Program-made: the position numbers and the translations under genes
Shown here: in pieces, positions 8,058 to 17,377 of the stretch
Layout: each line of letters starts with the position of its first letter
Position numbering within the stretch: position 1 is the stretch's first letter
Notes under the pieces: generated by a model
Told to the model about the DNA's origin: nothing
The model's database searches: none
What the model saw: the letters and a program-made list of their open reading frames with translations, nothing else
Source of the DNA: Phycisphaerae bacterium
GTDB taxonomy: Bacteria; Planctomycetota; Phycisphaerae; Sedimentisphaerales; Anaerohalosphaeraceae
Assembly: GCA_014859965.1 (NCBI GenBank)
Contig: JACZKQ010000169.1
Coordinates: 1 to 64,000, forward strand
DNA: 64,000 nt
Direction of reading: 5' to 3'

Positions 8058-9491
8058 TCAGGAAAGCGGAGGCTCAGGAGCACTGCCACAGAGCGACAAT
8101 TCAGGCGGAGCCGCCGTGTCCGCCAATTGGCCCGCCGCATCGCGCAAGGCGGTGCGAAGTCCCTCCTCCGCGGTGGGATGATAAAACGGCATTTCAAGCA
8201 GGTCAAACACTGTCATATTGTTATGAATCGCCAATGCCAGCTCGTGCGCCAGGTGTTCGGCATCCGGGCAGAAAAGCTCTGCCCCAAGAAGCTGCAACGA
8301 TGCGCGATCCACATAGATGTGCACGAGCCCTCGATTGTGCAGTTCGAGCATGGCACGGGATTGCTCGGAATAGTCAGCCTGTCCGATCACAAACCCACCT
8401 GCACGGGTTTCGAGTTGCAGGCGGTCCTGGCCCACCGTAGCGATTTGCGGATCGCTGAACACGATGTACAATCGCGTCCTCCGGCAGAATCGCTCAACAC
8501 CCTTAGTCGAACCGTTGTGTCCGGCGATGAAACCCTCATCGAGCGCCTCATGCAGAATCGGACAGCACGCGTCGGCGTCGCCGGCCATGAATACGCCCAG
8601 ATCCCCAATCTGGGCCGTGTGGGTATCGAACGCCGGCAGGCCCCGGCCGTCGAGCGGAACGCCGAGGTGCTCAAGGCCGAGACCCTGCACGTCGGGGACC
8701 GCGCCGACAGCGACAAGGACCGCGTCCACGGTGATTTCCATTTCCGGGTGTATTACACGCAGCGCACCGCCCATGTCCTGCAGTTCGACGGCCGCACCCG
8801 TATGAATGGCAAATTCCTGCGAAAACACGTGCAGGGCGGCTTCGTTGACGTCCGCATCGGTAAGCCCGCCAACGCTGTCCTTCATGCTGAATGCCGTTAC
8901 TTCGAGTCCCAACCGACCCAGGGCCTGGCCAAGTTCCAGCCCGACCGGCCCCAGGCCGACAACAGCAATCCGGCGAGGCAGGTCCTCCTGTTCGAATATC
9001 GTATCGCTGGTCAATATGCGGCCGCCAAACGTCCGCCACGCCTCGGGAATCCTGGGGCGAGATCCTGTCGCCAGAATAATGCGGTCGGCTGTGATCTCCA
9101 TCTCGCCGGCGCGTATGCGGTCCGGCGCCAGCAGCGTCGCCCGTTCCCGGATAAGACGATCACCGGCGAGTTGTTCGGTTACATCGGCCATGGCGCCGGC
9201 GAAGTGATCCCTTAAGGCCCGAACATGCCGCATGACCGCGCCAACATTGGCGGCCAAACGTTCCGCTCCGTGTATCCCCTCTTGTGCAAACACGTGCCGC
9301 CGATGATAATCCCTGGCAACGCTTATCAGCGCCTTGGAAGGCATACATCCGAGGCGGGCGCATTTGGTGCCGAGGGGGCCGGGGTCGATCAGCACGTAGT
9401 CGTTCGTATGCTGTTTGACCCGGCGCAAAGCCGACAACCCGGCGCTCCCCGCGCCGATGATTGCGACCTGAGTCCTCATACTTTTAGACAT
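8058..9491 (-). CDS. Dihydrolipoyl dehydrogenase family flavoprotein disulfide reductase
   Basis: 477 residues, start after AAAGGG. The FAD-binding G-A-G-S-A-G is at 13-18. The redox-active pair Cys44/Cys49 lies in G-T-K-C-A-R-L-G-C-M-P-S-K. The second nucleotide site is G-L-G-P-V-G-L-E, followed by the FAD-closing G-D-A-D segment. The C-terminal dimer domain keeps the catalytic His438 with a nearby Glu (H-P-T-A-E-E). All parts needed for NAD-linked reduction of a disulfide such as lipoamide are present. No 2-oxoacid dehydrogenase subunit is nearby, so it may serve an orphan redox role; the C-A-R-L-G-C type is often found outside such operons. It is cytoplasmic. Confidence 0.85.
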   Translation of the reverse strand: MSKSMRTQVAIIGAGSAGLSALRRVKQHTNDYVLIDPGPLGTKCARLGCMPSKALISVARDYHRRHVFAQEGIHGAERLAANVGAVMRHVRALRDHFAGAMADVTEQLAGDRLIRERATLLAPDRIRAGEMEITADRIILATGSRPRIPEAWRTFGGRILTSDTIFEQEDLPRRIAVVGLGPVGLELGQALGRLGLEVTAFSMKDSVGGLTDADVNEAALHVFSQEFAIHTGAAVELQDMGGALRVIHPEMEITVDAVLVAVGAVPDVQGLGLEHLGVPLDGRGLPAFDTHTAQIGDLGVFMAGDADACCPILHEALDEGFIAGHNGSTKGVERFCRRTRLYIVFSDPQIATVGQDRLQLETRAGGFVIGQADYSEQSRAMLELHNRGLVHIYVDRASLQLLGAELFCPDAEHLAHELALAIHNNMTVFDLLEMPFYHPTAEEGLRTALRDAAGQLADTAAPPELSLCGSAPEPPLS

Positions 9492-9577
9492 GACGGCCCT
9501 TTCATCTCAGTCATGGGAAACTGCAAGCATCTTCTTCTTCGCGAAATACTCCACCCGATTCAAGACGCAGGTCTTAA

Positions 9578-12394
9578 TCACTCGTCCGGTTGTTCCCCCA
9601 TCCTGGCTTTCACCAGCTTCGCCAGAGCGTCTGACAGCGACTTCAGGTGCTCGGAGGCCTGATCGAACGCCTTATTGCCTAATGCGCTCAGATAGTTTTC
9701 GAAAGCGGCGTTAGCCTCTTGTATAAGCTGGTCCACGGACCGTGCGAGTGGAGCCTCTTCGCCCGGAATTTCGGGTCGTCGTTCGCCGACAAGTGCCTGG
9801 AGGGCCTCTTCGAACGTCTCGGCATAACTGAGGCGGTCATCGTGCATTACCGCGACCAGCCGTAACTCAGGATAAGCGGCCGTTTCCGCCTGCAAATAGA
9901 TCGGTTCGACATACAAAAGGGTGTCCTCGACGGGTATAGCCAAAACGTTGCCGCGAATAACACGCGAGCCGCGCTGGTCCCAGAGCGACAATCGCTCCGA
10001 AAGCACGGGGTCCTGGTCTATCTTTGTCTCCACCTGCTGCGTACCGAGCACTCGTTTGTCCTTGGGAAACTGGTACGCCAACAGACGCCCATAGTTTTCT
10101 CCGTCGCACATGCCCGCAATCCAGGCGATCAGCACCTGCTTGTTCTTCGGCGTAAACGGCAGCATGATAATGAATTCCATCTTATCCGAATCGGGCGGCT
10201 CCCACATGATATAATAGGGCTGAACAGTCTCGACCTGACCATAATACTTCTCTGTGGCCCGCACCCACAGATCTTCCTGATTGTAAAAAACCACAGGGTC
10301 GGTCATGTGATATTTTGCGTAAACCAGCCCCTGAATCAGCAGCATGTCGGCCGGATACCGTACATGCCGCTGGAAAGCCTCGGGCATCTCCGCGCGGTCT
10401 TTGAACAGGCCCGGAAAAACGTGAGACCATGCGCGGATGAGCGGGTCCTCAGGTTCGAATATGTAAAACGAAACGCTCCCGTGATACGCATCGACAACGA
10501 CCTTGACCGAGTTGCGAATGTAGTTGATGCCGGCCAATTCGTCCCGGTCTTCCATATTGCTTAGCAACGCGCCGTCGTACCTCTCCGCCCACCGCGACCG
10601 CATCGCCGGCTCGCTGTAGGGATAATCCGATGAGACAGTATATGCATCGATAATCCAGTACAGTTTGCCTTCGACCAGAACGATGTACGGATCGTCGTCA
10701 AACTCCAGAAACGGGGCAATTGTTTTGACGCGATCCGTGATCTTGCGGTGAAACATGATCCGGCTCTCTGCCGTCGGATACCCCGAAAAGAGCAGCCGAG
10801 TCCCGTCGAACTTCCAGCCGAACAAGAATTTCCGCCACAGATTGGACATCCGTACGCCGCCCCGGCCCTCGTAGCGCGTATAGACGTTCTGGTCTCCGCT
10901 CGGATAATCGAGTTCCTCTTCCCTGCTGTTGGCGATCACATACGTGTCCGTCAGTTCGCCGTAATAAATCCGCGGCTGCTTGACGACAAGCTCCGGATAG
11001 CGGCTGCGCGGTGGAATGTCCTGGATCAGCAGGTCAGGAAGCCCTTGCGCAGTGAATTCGCTCACCGGCGTAAGGGTAATCCCGTTGCCGTGCGTGTACT
11101 TAAAACGCCGGTTCACAAACGTCTGGCTCTGGGCCGGCAGGTTTTCGAGCTGGATCTCGCGGGCGGCGACCATGACCTGCCGGTATTTATCGTCATAGGT
11201 GTAGCGGTCGACGTCCACGTCGGCGAACTCGTAATAGAGACGGATTTCCTGAAATTGTGAATACACAGCATCCAGTGCACGCCAGTCCCAGAGGCGGATG
11301 TTATCGAAAAGGTTTCGATTCTGTTCTATGGTTTGCCGTGTGAAATCCGGCGAAACGGCAAATTGCCTCTCCTCTATTTTTCCCAGATTGAATGCCCGGC
11401 GTGTAAACGCAATGTTGTGCTCGATGTAAGGCCGTTCCAGCGTGATTTCGTTGGGCTGAACCCTGAGCCACTGAAACAGCCCTGGAAGGATCATCAGAAG
11501 AATGAACCATGCGCCAGCCGTGATGGCGGCCACCGCGATGATCGGCAGCACCGGCACGTATGCGGGGTCAACCTTCATGCGGTTAAACGGCTTGGCGGGC
11601 AGATCCCGAAGAAATGGGACCGCGAGAATAAGCCCTGCCGCCGCCATGAGAATAATCATAGCGGTGTAGGCGGGCAGGCGCACATGGACGTCGGTCCAAC
11701 CCGGCCCGGCGACCGCACCCCACTGCGAATACATGAGATTGAACCGGTCCAGGTATTTGCCCCATGAAAGAACAAACAGCACCGCGGCGACACTCAAATA
11801 AATGGAACCGGTACCCGATGCCTCGCCCGCGGGTCGCAGTTCCACACTTTCGCCGCGCAACCTGACAAACACCGCCACTGCCGAGACGATTAACGCCAGC
11901 ACCGTCAGGGTCAGGAGCAGCCCATAAATGGCATTGTAGACGGGCAGGACAAACAAATAGAAACCTGTATGCCGGCCCAGGATTGGATCCGTCACATCCG
12001 TCGAGACCCGGTTCAGCAGCAACAGGATTTTATCCCACTGTACAATCGCCCACTGCGCTCCAATATACGCTGCGACCGCCGCAGCAATTGCTTTGACGGG
12101 CCACCGCCTCCGCGGAACAGGCCATGTGAGTACAAGCAGCAGTGCGGCTCCTGCGCAGGCCCCGGCCACTGCCAGGATTACCTTGGCAATGACAACCTTC
12201 CAGAAACGCCCGCTGTAACCGACGGACTCAAACCACAGTGCTTCACCCCAGAAGCTTAAAAACCAGAAGAACAAGGTTGTTAAGGCGCCGATGAGTATTC
12301 CTGCAACCGCACAGGACCATTTCTGCCGTGTCAGTCCAAAAAGGACCAGTCCGAACGCGCAGCCGAAAAGTAGTATCAATAACATGGCGTACAT
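9578..12394 (-). CDS. UPF0182 family large membrane protein
   Basis: 938 residues, matching the usual 900-1000 of the family. The first ~320 residues contain about seven membrane spans. A long soluble region follows with the family signatures D-D-K-Y-R-Q-V-M-V-A-A-R-E near residue 405 and Y-T-H-G-N-G-I-T-L-T-P-V just after. The start follows GGGAGACGG; a second ATG three codons on is also possible. UPF0182 proteins are widespread in bacteria and lack a well-defined biochemical role, so the name is kept as a family. The acidic C-terminus (D-Q-L-I-Q-E-A-N and following) is predicted helical and extracytoplasmic or cytoplasmic depending on topology. Confidence 0.9.
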   Translation of the reverse strand: MYAMLLILLFGCAFGLVLFGLTRQKWSCAVAGILIGALTTLFFWFLSFWGEALWFESVGYSGRFWKVVIAKVILAVAGACAGAALLLVLTWPVPRRRWPVKAIAAAVAAYIGAQWAIVQWDKILLLLNRVSTDVTDPILGRHTGFYLFVLPVYNAIYGLLLTLTVLALIVSAVAVFVRLRGESVELRPAGEASGTGSIYLSVAAVLFVLSWGKYLDRFNLMYSQWGAVAGPGWTDVHVRLPAYTAMIILMAAAGLILAVPFLRDLPAKPFNRMKVDPAYVPVLPIIAVAAITAGAWFILLMILPGLFQWLRVQPNEITLERPYIEHNIAFTRRAFNLGKIEERQFAVSPDFTRQTIEQNRNLFDNIRLWDWRALDAVYSQFQEIRLYYEFADVDVDRYTYDDKYRQVMVAAREIQLENLPAQSQTFVNRRFKYTHGNGITLTPVSEFTAQGLPDLLIQDIPPRSRYPELVVKQPRIYYGELTDTYVIANSREEELDYPSGDQNVYTRYEGRGGVRMSNLWRKFLFGWKFDGTRLLFSGYPTAESRIMFHRKITDRVKTIAPFLEFDDDPYIVLVEGKLYWIIDAYTVSSDYPYSEPAMRSRWAERYDGALLSNMEDRDELAGINYIRNSVKVVVDAYHGSVSFYIFEPEDPLIRAWSHVFPGLFKDRAEMPEAFQRHVRYPADMLLIQGLVYAKYHMTDPVVFYNQEDLWVRATEKYYGQVETVQPYYIMWEPPDSDKMEFIIMLPFTPKNKQVLIAWIAGMCDGENYGRLLAYQFPKDKRVLGTQQVETKIDQDPVLSERLSLWDQRGSRVIRGNVLAIPVEDTLLYVEPIYLQAETAAYPELRLVAVMHDDRLSYAETFEEALQALVGERRPEIPGEEAPLARSVDQLIQEANAAFENYLSALGNKAFDQASEHLKSLSDALAKLVKARMGEQPDE

Positions 12395-12509
12395 ATAGTG
12401 TCCGTCTCCCGCGCCGCCAGTCGTAAGCGCGTGCCCCCTTCGACACCGCCTGCGATACGCGGATCCCGCGATCTCATATTTACGCCGCCGCAGTTGGCGG
12501 ACAGCTTTT

Positions 12510-13028
12510 CTACGCGTGCATTGCGCCGGCTTGAATATTCATGAATATCTCGCGGCAGAACATGGGCAGATCGTCAGGCTTGCGGCTGGTAATCAGGTTG
12601 CCATCCACAACCACAGGCTCATCGCGATAACTTGCGCCGGCCGCAATGATGTCGTCGCGTATGCCTTCCCAGCAGGTGGCCTGCCTGCCTTCCAGCACGC
12701 CGGCCGAAATCAGAATCTGTGCCCCATGACAAATCGACGCCACCATTTTGCCCGAGTTCATCATCTCCTGCGTCACTTGGCGGGCCGCCGGCACCAGACG
12801 CACTGTCTCGGGCGACTTGCCGCCCGGCAGAATCAGCAGATCGTAATCCTCTGCGCCGATCCCTTCCAGCGCCATATCGCCCTTTATCGTATAGCCGTTC
12901 TTGCCCACAACCTTGTCTCCGTCAGGCGTGGCTATGTCGGTTTCGATACCCTGTTCCCGCATGCGGTAGTAAGGATAAAAAAACTCAAGGTCTTCCACTC
13001 CATCCGCAACCAGAATGATCGCTCTCAT
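12510..13028 (-). CDS. DJ-1/PfpI family protein (type 1 glutamine amidotransferase-like)
   Basis: 172 residues from the ATG at 13028, preceded by GGGAGAA; an ATG six codons earlier lacks a ribosome site. The nucleophile-elbow cysteine is Cys100 with His101 (A-S-I-C-H-G-A), and a glutamate lies near residue 12 (V-E-D-L-E). This is the PfpI/YhbO arrangement. Relatives act in general stress tolerance, and protease or deglycase activities have been reported. It is the first large gene upstream of UPF0182, in a neighbourhood of other stress-type genes. Confidence 0.85.
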   Translation of the reverse strand: MRAIILVADGVEDLEFFYPYYRMREQGIETDIATPDGDKVVGKNGYTIKGDMALEGIGAEDYDLLILPGGKSPETVRLVPAARQVTQEMMNSGKMVASICHGAQILISAGVLEGRQATCWEGIRDDIIAAGASYRDEPVVVDGNLITSRKPDDLPMFCREIFMNIQAGAMHA

Positions 13029-13100
13029 GACTGTTCTCCCAATCAATTATCACTAACTTTTGGACGTATATCCGTTCGTTCCGCCCGGACGACCTCCGTC

Positions 13101-13334
13101 TCAGGCACCCCGACCTTGTCTCTGAGTCGCTTTTACCGGCGGTTTTCTCGGGGGTGTCTTGTTCGGCGGTATTTTTCTCGGAGGCGTTCGGGGAGTTTTT
13201 TCAGGGGGTGCTTCAGGTGCTGGTTTTTCCGTCGGTGGTTTATCAGGCGGCAGTGTTTTCAGCGTCGGCCCCTTCTTAGATACTGTTTCCTCTGTCACGG
13301 GTAAACGTCCGTTATCTTCGCCTGCATGCCCCAT
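13101..13334 (-). CDS. Small proline/lysine-rich protein, low complexity
   Basis: 77 residues from the ATG at 13334, which follows GGGGGAA at good spacing. The first 20 residues are mixed. The rest is built from short P-P-x-K and K-x-P-P units (P-P-D-K-P-P-T-E-K, R-K-I-P-P-N-K-T-P-P), with no hydrophobic stretch. It may be a disordered cytoplasmic or nucleoid-associated peptide. The ribosome site and reading frame support it, but no homologue was recognised and a chance open frame remains possible. Confidence 0.45.
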   Translation of the reverse strand: MGHAGEDNGRLPVTEETVSKKGPTLKTLPPDKPPTEKPAPEAPPEKTPRTPPRKIPPNKTPPRKPPVKATQRQGRGA

Positions 13335-13398
13335 AGGTTTCCCCCGACACCGCAACGGACAATGTCAGCATGTCCGCCTGCTTTTGCCTAAACCTGAA

Positions 13399-13788
13399 TT
13401 ATAGATTGCGAGCCACATACCCGAGCATAATAACGACAGCAAAGAGTGCAATGACAGACCAGAACAGATTGATCGCCACGCGGTTAACGGCCTGTTCCCG
13501 TTCTTTGACCTGATGGATCGTTTCCACCTTACCTTTCCGTTGCGGTCCCGCCGCCGCCAGCAGCAGCGCCACCACGAGCCCGGTCACAACAGCAGGCACC
13601 CAGTACAAGCCGTACACAAACGGGCCGGCCGGGCGAATCCACAACACGGCGGCCCAGATCGCCAGAAACAGAACTGCCAGGAAGCCGAAATACCCCAACC
13701 AGGGCCCGCGCAATCCCAGAAGGACCACGAAAAAATATGTAAGAAAGAGCGCCACAATCAGCGCAAACACGAAGTCCGGCAGTACCAT
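13399..13788 (-). CDS. Small four-span membrane protein, unknown function
   Basis: 129 residues, start after GGGGAGAA. Four hydrophobic segments are visible at about 5-26, 32-52, 60-80 and 105-126. A charged cytoplasmic-type loop (Q-R-K-G-K-V-E-T-I-H-Q-V-K-E-R-E-Q) lies before the last one. No family is recognised with confidence. It lies between two small stress-type genes and could be co-transcribed with the coiled-coil gene 45 bases upstream. Confidence 0.75.
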   Translation of the reverse strand: MVLPDFVFALIVALFLTYFFVVLLGLRGPWLGYFGFLAVLFLAIWAAVLWIRPAGPFVYGLYWVPAVVTGLVVALLLAAAGPQRKGKVETIHQVKEREQAVNRVAINLFWSVIALFAVVIMLGYVARNL

Positions 13789-13833
13789 GTATCTTCTCCC
13801 CGCATGTGAACCCCTCTTGCCTTAAAGCACATT

Positions 13834-14100
13834 CTATTCATATCTGGCTTGTATTTCATCATACCGCTTCTTTAGGTTTTCGTAAACCGTATGCACAGCG
13901 TCTTCGGCCCCGGTCCAGGCTTCGCTCGTAAGATCCGCCGTATCTCTCAGCCGCGCCTTGGCCTCGGCAAGTTCCGGCTCGAATGTGCTTTTGTCTTTCT
14001 CGAATGCGGCGCTGGCGTCCTTACCCTGTTCTTTGACGTCACGCTTCAGTCGCTCCCATTTCGCCTGCAGTTCATCCAGCTTCGACTCCACTGTGGTCAT
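13834..14100 (-). CDS. Small charged coiled-coil protein
   Basis: 88 residues. Nearly the whole chain is a charged amphipathic helix with heptad spacing (L-D-E-L-Q-A-K-W-E-R-L-K-R-D-V and later L-K-K-R-Y-D-E-I-Q-A-R-Y). It has no signal peptide and no cysteine. It resembles the small helical stress proteins often found beside CsbD-, PRC- or OsmC-type genes, but the match is by composition only. An AAAGGGG sits 13 bases before the ATG, which is rather far. Confidence 0.7.
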   Translation of the reverse strand: MTTVESKLDELQAKWERLKRDVKEQGKDASAAFEKDKSTFEPELAEAKARLRDTADLTSEAWTGAEDAVHTVYENLKKRYDEIQARYE

Positions 14101-14414
14101 AAGTAGTCTGCGCCCCTTTCAACTGCTATCCGTCCGCCCCATTGAACTGTTCATCCGCTATATCGGTCGAGTCGTGCTGTTGATTGAGGTAAATACGGCC
14201 GACCTCGGCCGCCGCCAGAATCTTCGCACGAAGCGCGTTCATACAGCACGAACGCAATCCGGGCTCACTTAATAGCCGCGGCTTCACAGTGTGTTCTGAT
14301 AAGCGCCCGCGGCTGAGGCGGCAATAACTTAACGCCTCCGGGCGGTCTGCCGATAGAACTATAAAAGCTTCGCGCGTATCCGAAATCAACGCACAATTGG
14401 TCGGAGAATATGTT
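14101..14414. other. 314-base intergenic region between divergent genes, no gene supported
   Basis: It separates the coiled-coil gene (minus) from the site-2 protease gene (plus). An 8-bp inverted repeat pairs 14274-14281 with 14307-14314 around a 25-base loop and has no T-run. A TATAAA at 14360-14365 has no good -35 partner. A short minus-strand frame (14240-14126, 38 codons) lacks a ribosome site. Confidence 0.5.
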
Positions 14415-15566
14415 ATGTTCGATAAACGCATACCCCTGTTCAGTCTGTTCGGCTTCAAAGTAGGTGTAGATATATCATGGTTTATCCTCGCCGTACTCGT
14501 TACATGGTCTCTTGCCAGGGGATTGTTTCCCTTCTACTTCGAAGGGTTCTCTGCGGCGACCTACTGGTGGATGGGAGCAGCCGGGGCCATTGGCCTCTTC
14601 CTGTCCATTATCTTCCACGAGTTCTGCCACTCGCTCGTAGCCAGGCGTTTCGGCATGCCTATGAAAGGCATCACGCTTTTCATTTTCGGCGGCGTCGCCG
14701 AGATGAACGAAGAGCCCCCAAGCGCCAAAGCCGAACTGCTCATGGCCGCGGCCGGTCCTGCGTCCAGTGTTGTTTTTGCCGGCCTGCTCTTTCTGACACA
14801 TGCCGCCGCTCAGGTCGTCAACTGGCCTGCCCCCGTAAATGCGGTGCTGATCTATCTGGCCTGGCTGAACATCATACTGGCCGTCTTTAATCTCGTGCCC
14901 GCTTTCCCGCTCGATGGCGGCCGCATCCTTCGAGCCATCCTCTGGGCCGCCAAGAAAGACGTGCGATGGGCGACGCGCATCGCCTCGCGTCTCGGGTCGG
15001 CATTCGGCATTTTTCTGACCGTTCTGGGCGTCATCAGCTTCATCGGCGGCAACTTCATCGGCGGTCTCTGGTATTTCCTCATAGGCATGTTTATCCGTGC
15101 CGCCGCCCAGTCGTCTTACCGTGAGATGTTAATTCGACAGACCCTGTCGGGAGAGCCCGTCGGACGATTCATGCAAAAGGATCCTGCGACCGTTCCCCCC
15201 TCCATTTCGATCAGCGAACTCGTTGAGGATTACTTCTATCGATACCACTATAAGATGTTCCCAGTAACCACCGGCGACCATCTTGAAGGATGTGTCTCCA
15301 CGAAAGAAATTAAAGATGTGCCGAAGAACGAATGGAACAGCCGGCACGTCGCCGATATCGAAAAATCCTGCTCCGACGAGAACACCATTGCACCGCAGTC
15401 CGACGCGACTGCCGCTCTGGCGCTCATGAATCGCACGGGCAACAGCAGGCTTATGGTGGTCGAAGAGGGCAGGCTCGCGGGAATCATCACCCTGAAGGAC
15501 CTTTTAAAATTCCTTGCCCTCAAGCTCGATCTCGAGGAAAACGAGCAGATCGCCCTTCCGACCTGA
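14415..15566 (+). CDS. Site-2 protease family (M50) intramembrane metalloprotease with CBS domains
   Basis: 383 residues. The ATG at 14415 is preceded by GGAG at 14403-14406; the earlier in-frame TTG is ignored. The zinc site H-E-F-C-H is at 68-72, and the second ligand is Asp167 in N-L-V-P-A-F-P-L-D-G-G. The N-terminal part has about six membrane spans. Residues about 240-375 hold a CBS pair (F-M-Q-K-D-P-A-T-V and T-G-N-S-R-L-M-V-V). This is the family III S2P layout, in which CBS domains sense adenine nucleotides. It probably cleaves a membrane-bound regulator or signal peptide remnant; the substrate is not evident from its neighbours. Confidence 0.9.
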   Translation: MFDKRIPLFSLFGFKVGVDISWFILAVLVTWSLARGLFPFYFEGFSAATYWWMGAAGAIGLFLSIIFHEFCHSLVARRFGMPMKGITLFIFGGVAEMNEEPPSAKAELLMAAAGPASSVVFAGLLFLTHAAAQVVNWPAPVNAVLIYLAWLNIILAVFNLVPAFPLDGGRILRAILWAAKKDVRWATRIASRLGSAFGIFLTVLGVISFIGGNFIGGLWYFLIGMFIRAAAQSSYREMLIRQTLSGEPVGRFMQKDPATVPPSISISELVEDYFYRYHYKMFPVTTGDHLEGCVSTKEIKDVPKNEWNSRHVADIEKSCSDENTIAPQSDATAALALMNRTGNSRLMVVEEGRLAGIITLKDLLKFLALKLDLEENEQIALPT

Positions 15567-15586
15567 CAACCGCACAATGACCCGTA

Positions 15587-17311
15587 CTACCTGGGTTTGA
15601 GCAGTTTCCTCAGTTCGCCGAGGGTGCGTGTATTGGCAACATTGCCGGCCTCGAGCCAGCCGCGCCGTGCCTGGCCCACGCCAAGCCGCATGTTTTCGAG
15701 ATGGCTGGTTCTGTGCGAGTCCGTCGAGATCACCACAGTGACCCCGAGTTCGGCGGCCATTTTGCAGTGAATGTCGTTCAGGTCCAGACGGTCCGAATGC
15801 GCATTGACCTCCAGTAAACATCCCCGTTCGGCGGCGGCCTTCATAATCCGCTCCATATCCACGGCGTACGCCTGGCGATCCTGGATGAGGCGTCCCGTCG
15901 GATGCCCAAGGATATTAAAATACGGGTTGTCCATCGCCTTAAGTATTCGTGTGGTCTGCTGCTCTTTGCTGAGAGTGAATTGATGATGAATGGAGCACAC
16001 CCGCACGTCCAGGTCGGCGAGAAGGTCGCTTGGCCAGTCGAGGGTGCCATTCTCCAGGATATCCACTTCCGTACCTTTGAGAAGGGTGATGCCCCGGAGC
16101 GACTGATCAATGGCCTCGATCTCTTCCATTTGCTTTCGAAGGGCATCCGGCTGAAGCCCGCCCGCTATGGTCAGATGCTGGCTGTGGTCGGTAATCGCCA
16201 CATAGCTGTACCCCAGTGCCTTTGCCGCCTCAGCCATTTCCCGGATGCTGTTGTGGCCGTCGGTGTAGTTGGTATGAACGTGCAGATCGCCTTTGATATC
16301 AGTCAGCTTCACCAGTTTCGGCAGGCGATTCGCCTGCGCCGCTTCCACTTCGCCCCGATTTTCGCGCAGTTCCGGTTCGATATACGGCAACCCGATACGA
16401 GCATACACTTCCGATTCGGTTCTGCCGGCAACGCGTTTTTCGCCCCTGAAGAGCCCGTATTCGTTCAGCTTGAGTTTCTTCTGCAGGCCGATCTTGCGGA
16501 CGGCGATGTTGTGTTCCTTGGAGCCCGTGAAGTACATCAGCGCCGCCCCGTAGTTCGCATCCTGCATCACGCGTACATCCACCTGAAAATTAGACCGCAG
16601 CAACACCGTCGAACGCGTCGCTCCCTTGGAGACGATTTTTTGCACGTCTTCGTAACGCGTGAAATGGTCCATGATGTTCGAATGCTTTTTGCAGGTCACC
16701 AGAATGTCCAGGTCCCCTACCGTGTCTTTGCGGCGTCGAAAGCTGCCCGCAACCGTCACCTGCTTAACCCCTTCGCCCTTCTTTAAGTACGCCACAAGCG
16801 GCGCCGCCAGGTCCTCGACAACAGCAATCTTCAACCGTTTCTGATCGGCCCCCATAAGGCGCCCGATCTCCTCGCGAATGTTGTCTTCCGTCTTCTTGCC
16901 GAACCCCTCAACGTCGCGTATCCGTCCGGAATCCACGGCCTGCTTCAACTGCTCCAGATTGGTGATATCGAGTTCCTTGTACAGCCTTGCGACGCGTTTT
17001 GCCCCAAGACCGGAGATGTGCATCAGCTTGTCGAGCTCGCCGGGAATCTGCTGCCGCAAGGAAGTCAGCACATCGAAGGCTCCTGTCTCTACGATCTGTC
17101 CGATCTTGCCCGCCAGATCTTTGCCGATCCCCTGGTATTCCGTCAGATCCGTCCCCTCGGCAATCATCTCGGCGGCATTCCCCGACAGATTTCGCACCGT
17201 TCTCGAGGCGTTCCGATAAGCGCGCACCCGGAACGGGTTTTCATCCTGAATCTCCAGCAGATCAGCCGTCTGGTTCAGCATGTCAGCGATGTCGCTGTTG
17301 GGTATGGGCAT
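15587..17311 (-). CDS. polX: DNA polymerase/3'-5' exonuclease PolX
   Basis: 574 residues, the usual PolX length. The start at 17311 gives the family N-terminus (M-P-I-P-N-S-D-I-A); an ATG six codons upstream is possible. The chain starts with 8-kDa and helix-hairpin-helix regions (G-I-G-K-D-L-A and G-L-G-A-K-R). The polymerase palm follows, with G-S-F-R-R-R at 189-194 and metal-binding Asp200/Asp202 (D-L-D) plus Asp245. A C-terminal PHP domain opens with H-V-H-T-N-Y-T-D-G at about 350. It carries out gap-filling repair synthesis, and the PHP domain supplies Mn-dependent exonuclease activity. It is convergent with the protease gene and only 20 bases away from it. Confidence 0.93.
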   Translation of the reverse strand: MPIPNSDIADMLNQTADLLEIQDENPFRVRAYRNASRTVRNLSGNAAEMIAEGTDLTEYQGIGKDLAGKIGQIVETGAFDVLTSLRQQIPGELDKLMHISGLGAKRVARLYKELDITNLEQLKQAVDSGRIRDVEGFGKKTEDNIREEIGRLMGADQKRLKIAVVEDLAAPLVAYLKKGEGVKQVTVAGSFRRRKDTVGDLDILVTCKKHSNIMDHFTRYEDVQKIVSKGATRSTVLLRSNFQVDVRVMQDANYGAALMYFTGSKEHNIAVRKIGLQKKLKLNEYGLFRGEKRVAGRTESEVYARIGLPYIEPELRENRGEVEAAQANRLPKLVKLTDIKGDLHVHTNYTDGHNSIREMAEAAKALGYSYVAITDHSQHLTIAGGLQPDALRKQMEEIEAIDQSLRGITLLKGTEVDILENGTLDWPSDLLADLDVRVCSIHHQFTLSKEQQTTRILKAMDNPYFNILGHPTGRLIQDRQAYAVDMERIMKAAAERGCLLEVNAHSDRLDLNDIHCKMAAELGVTVVISTDSHRTSHLENMRLGVGQARRGWLEAGNVANTRTLGELRKLLKPR

Positions 17312-17377
17312 AGCGTTCTTCACAAACATGGCTTCCGTCAGCTCTTCGCAACATCCCGGTCCGCACCATGCAGCACT

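Noticed and set aside
14126-14458. Minus-strand open frame (including a 38-codon ATG frame from 14240) in the gap before the site-2 protease gene
   Set aside because: No ribosome site, overlaps the start of a well-supported gene, no recognisable protein features.
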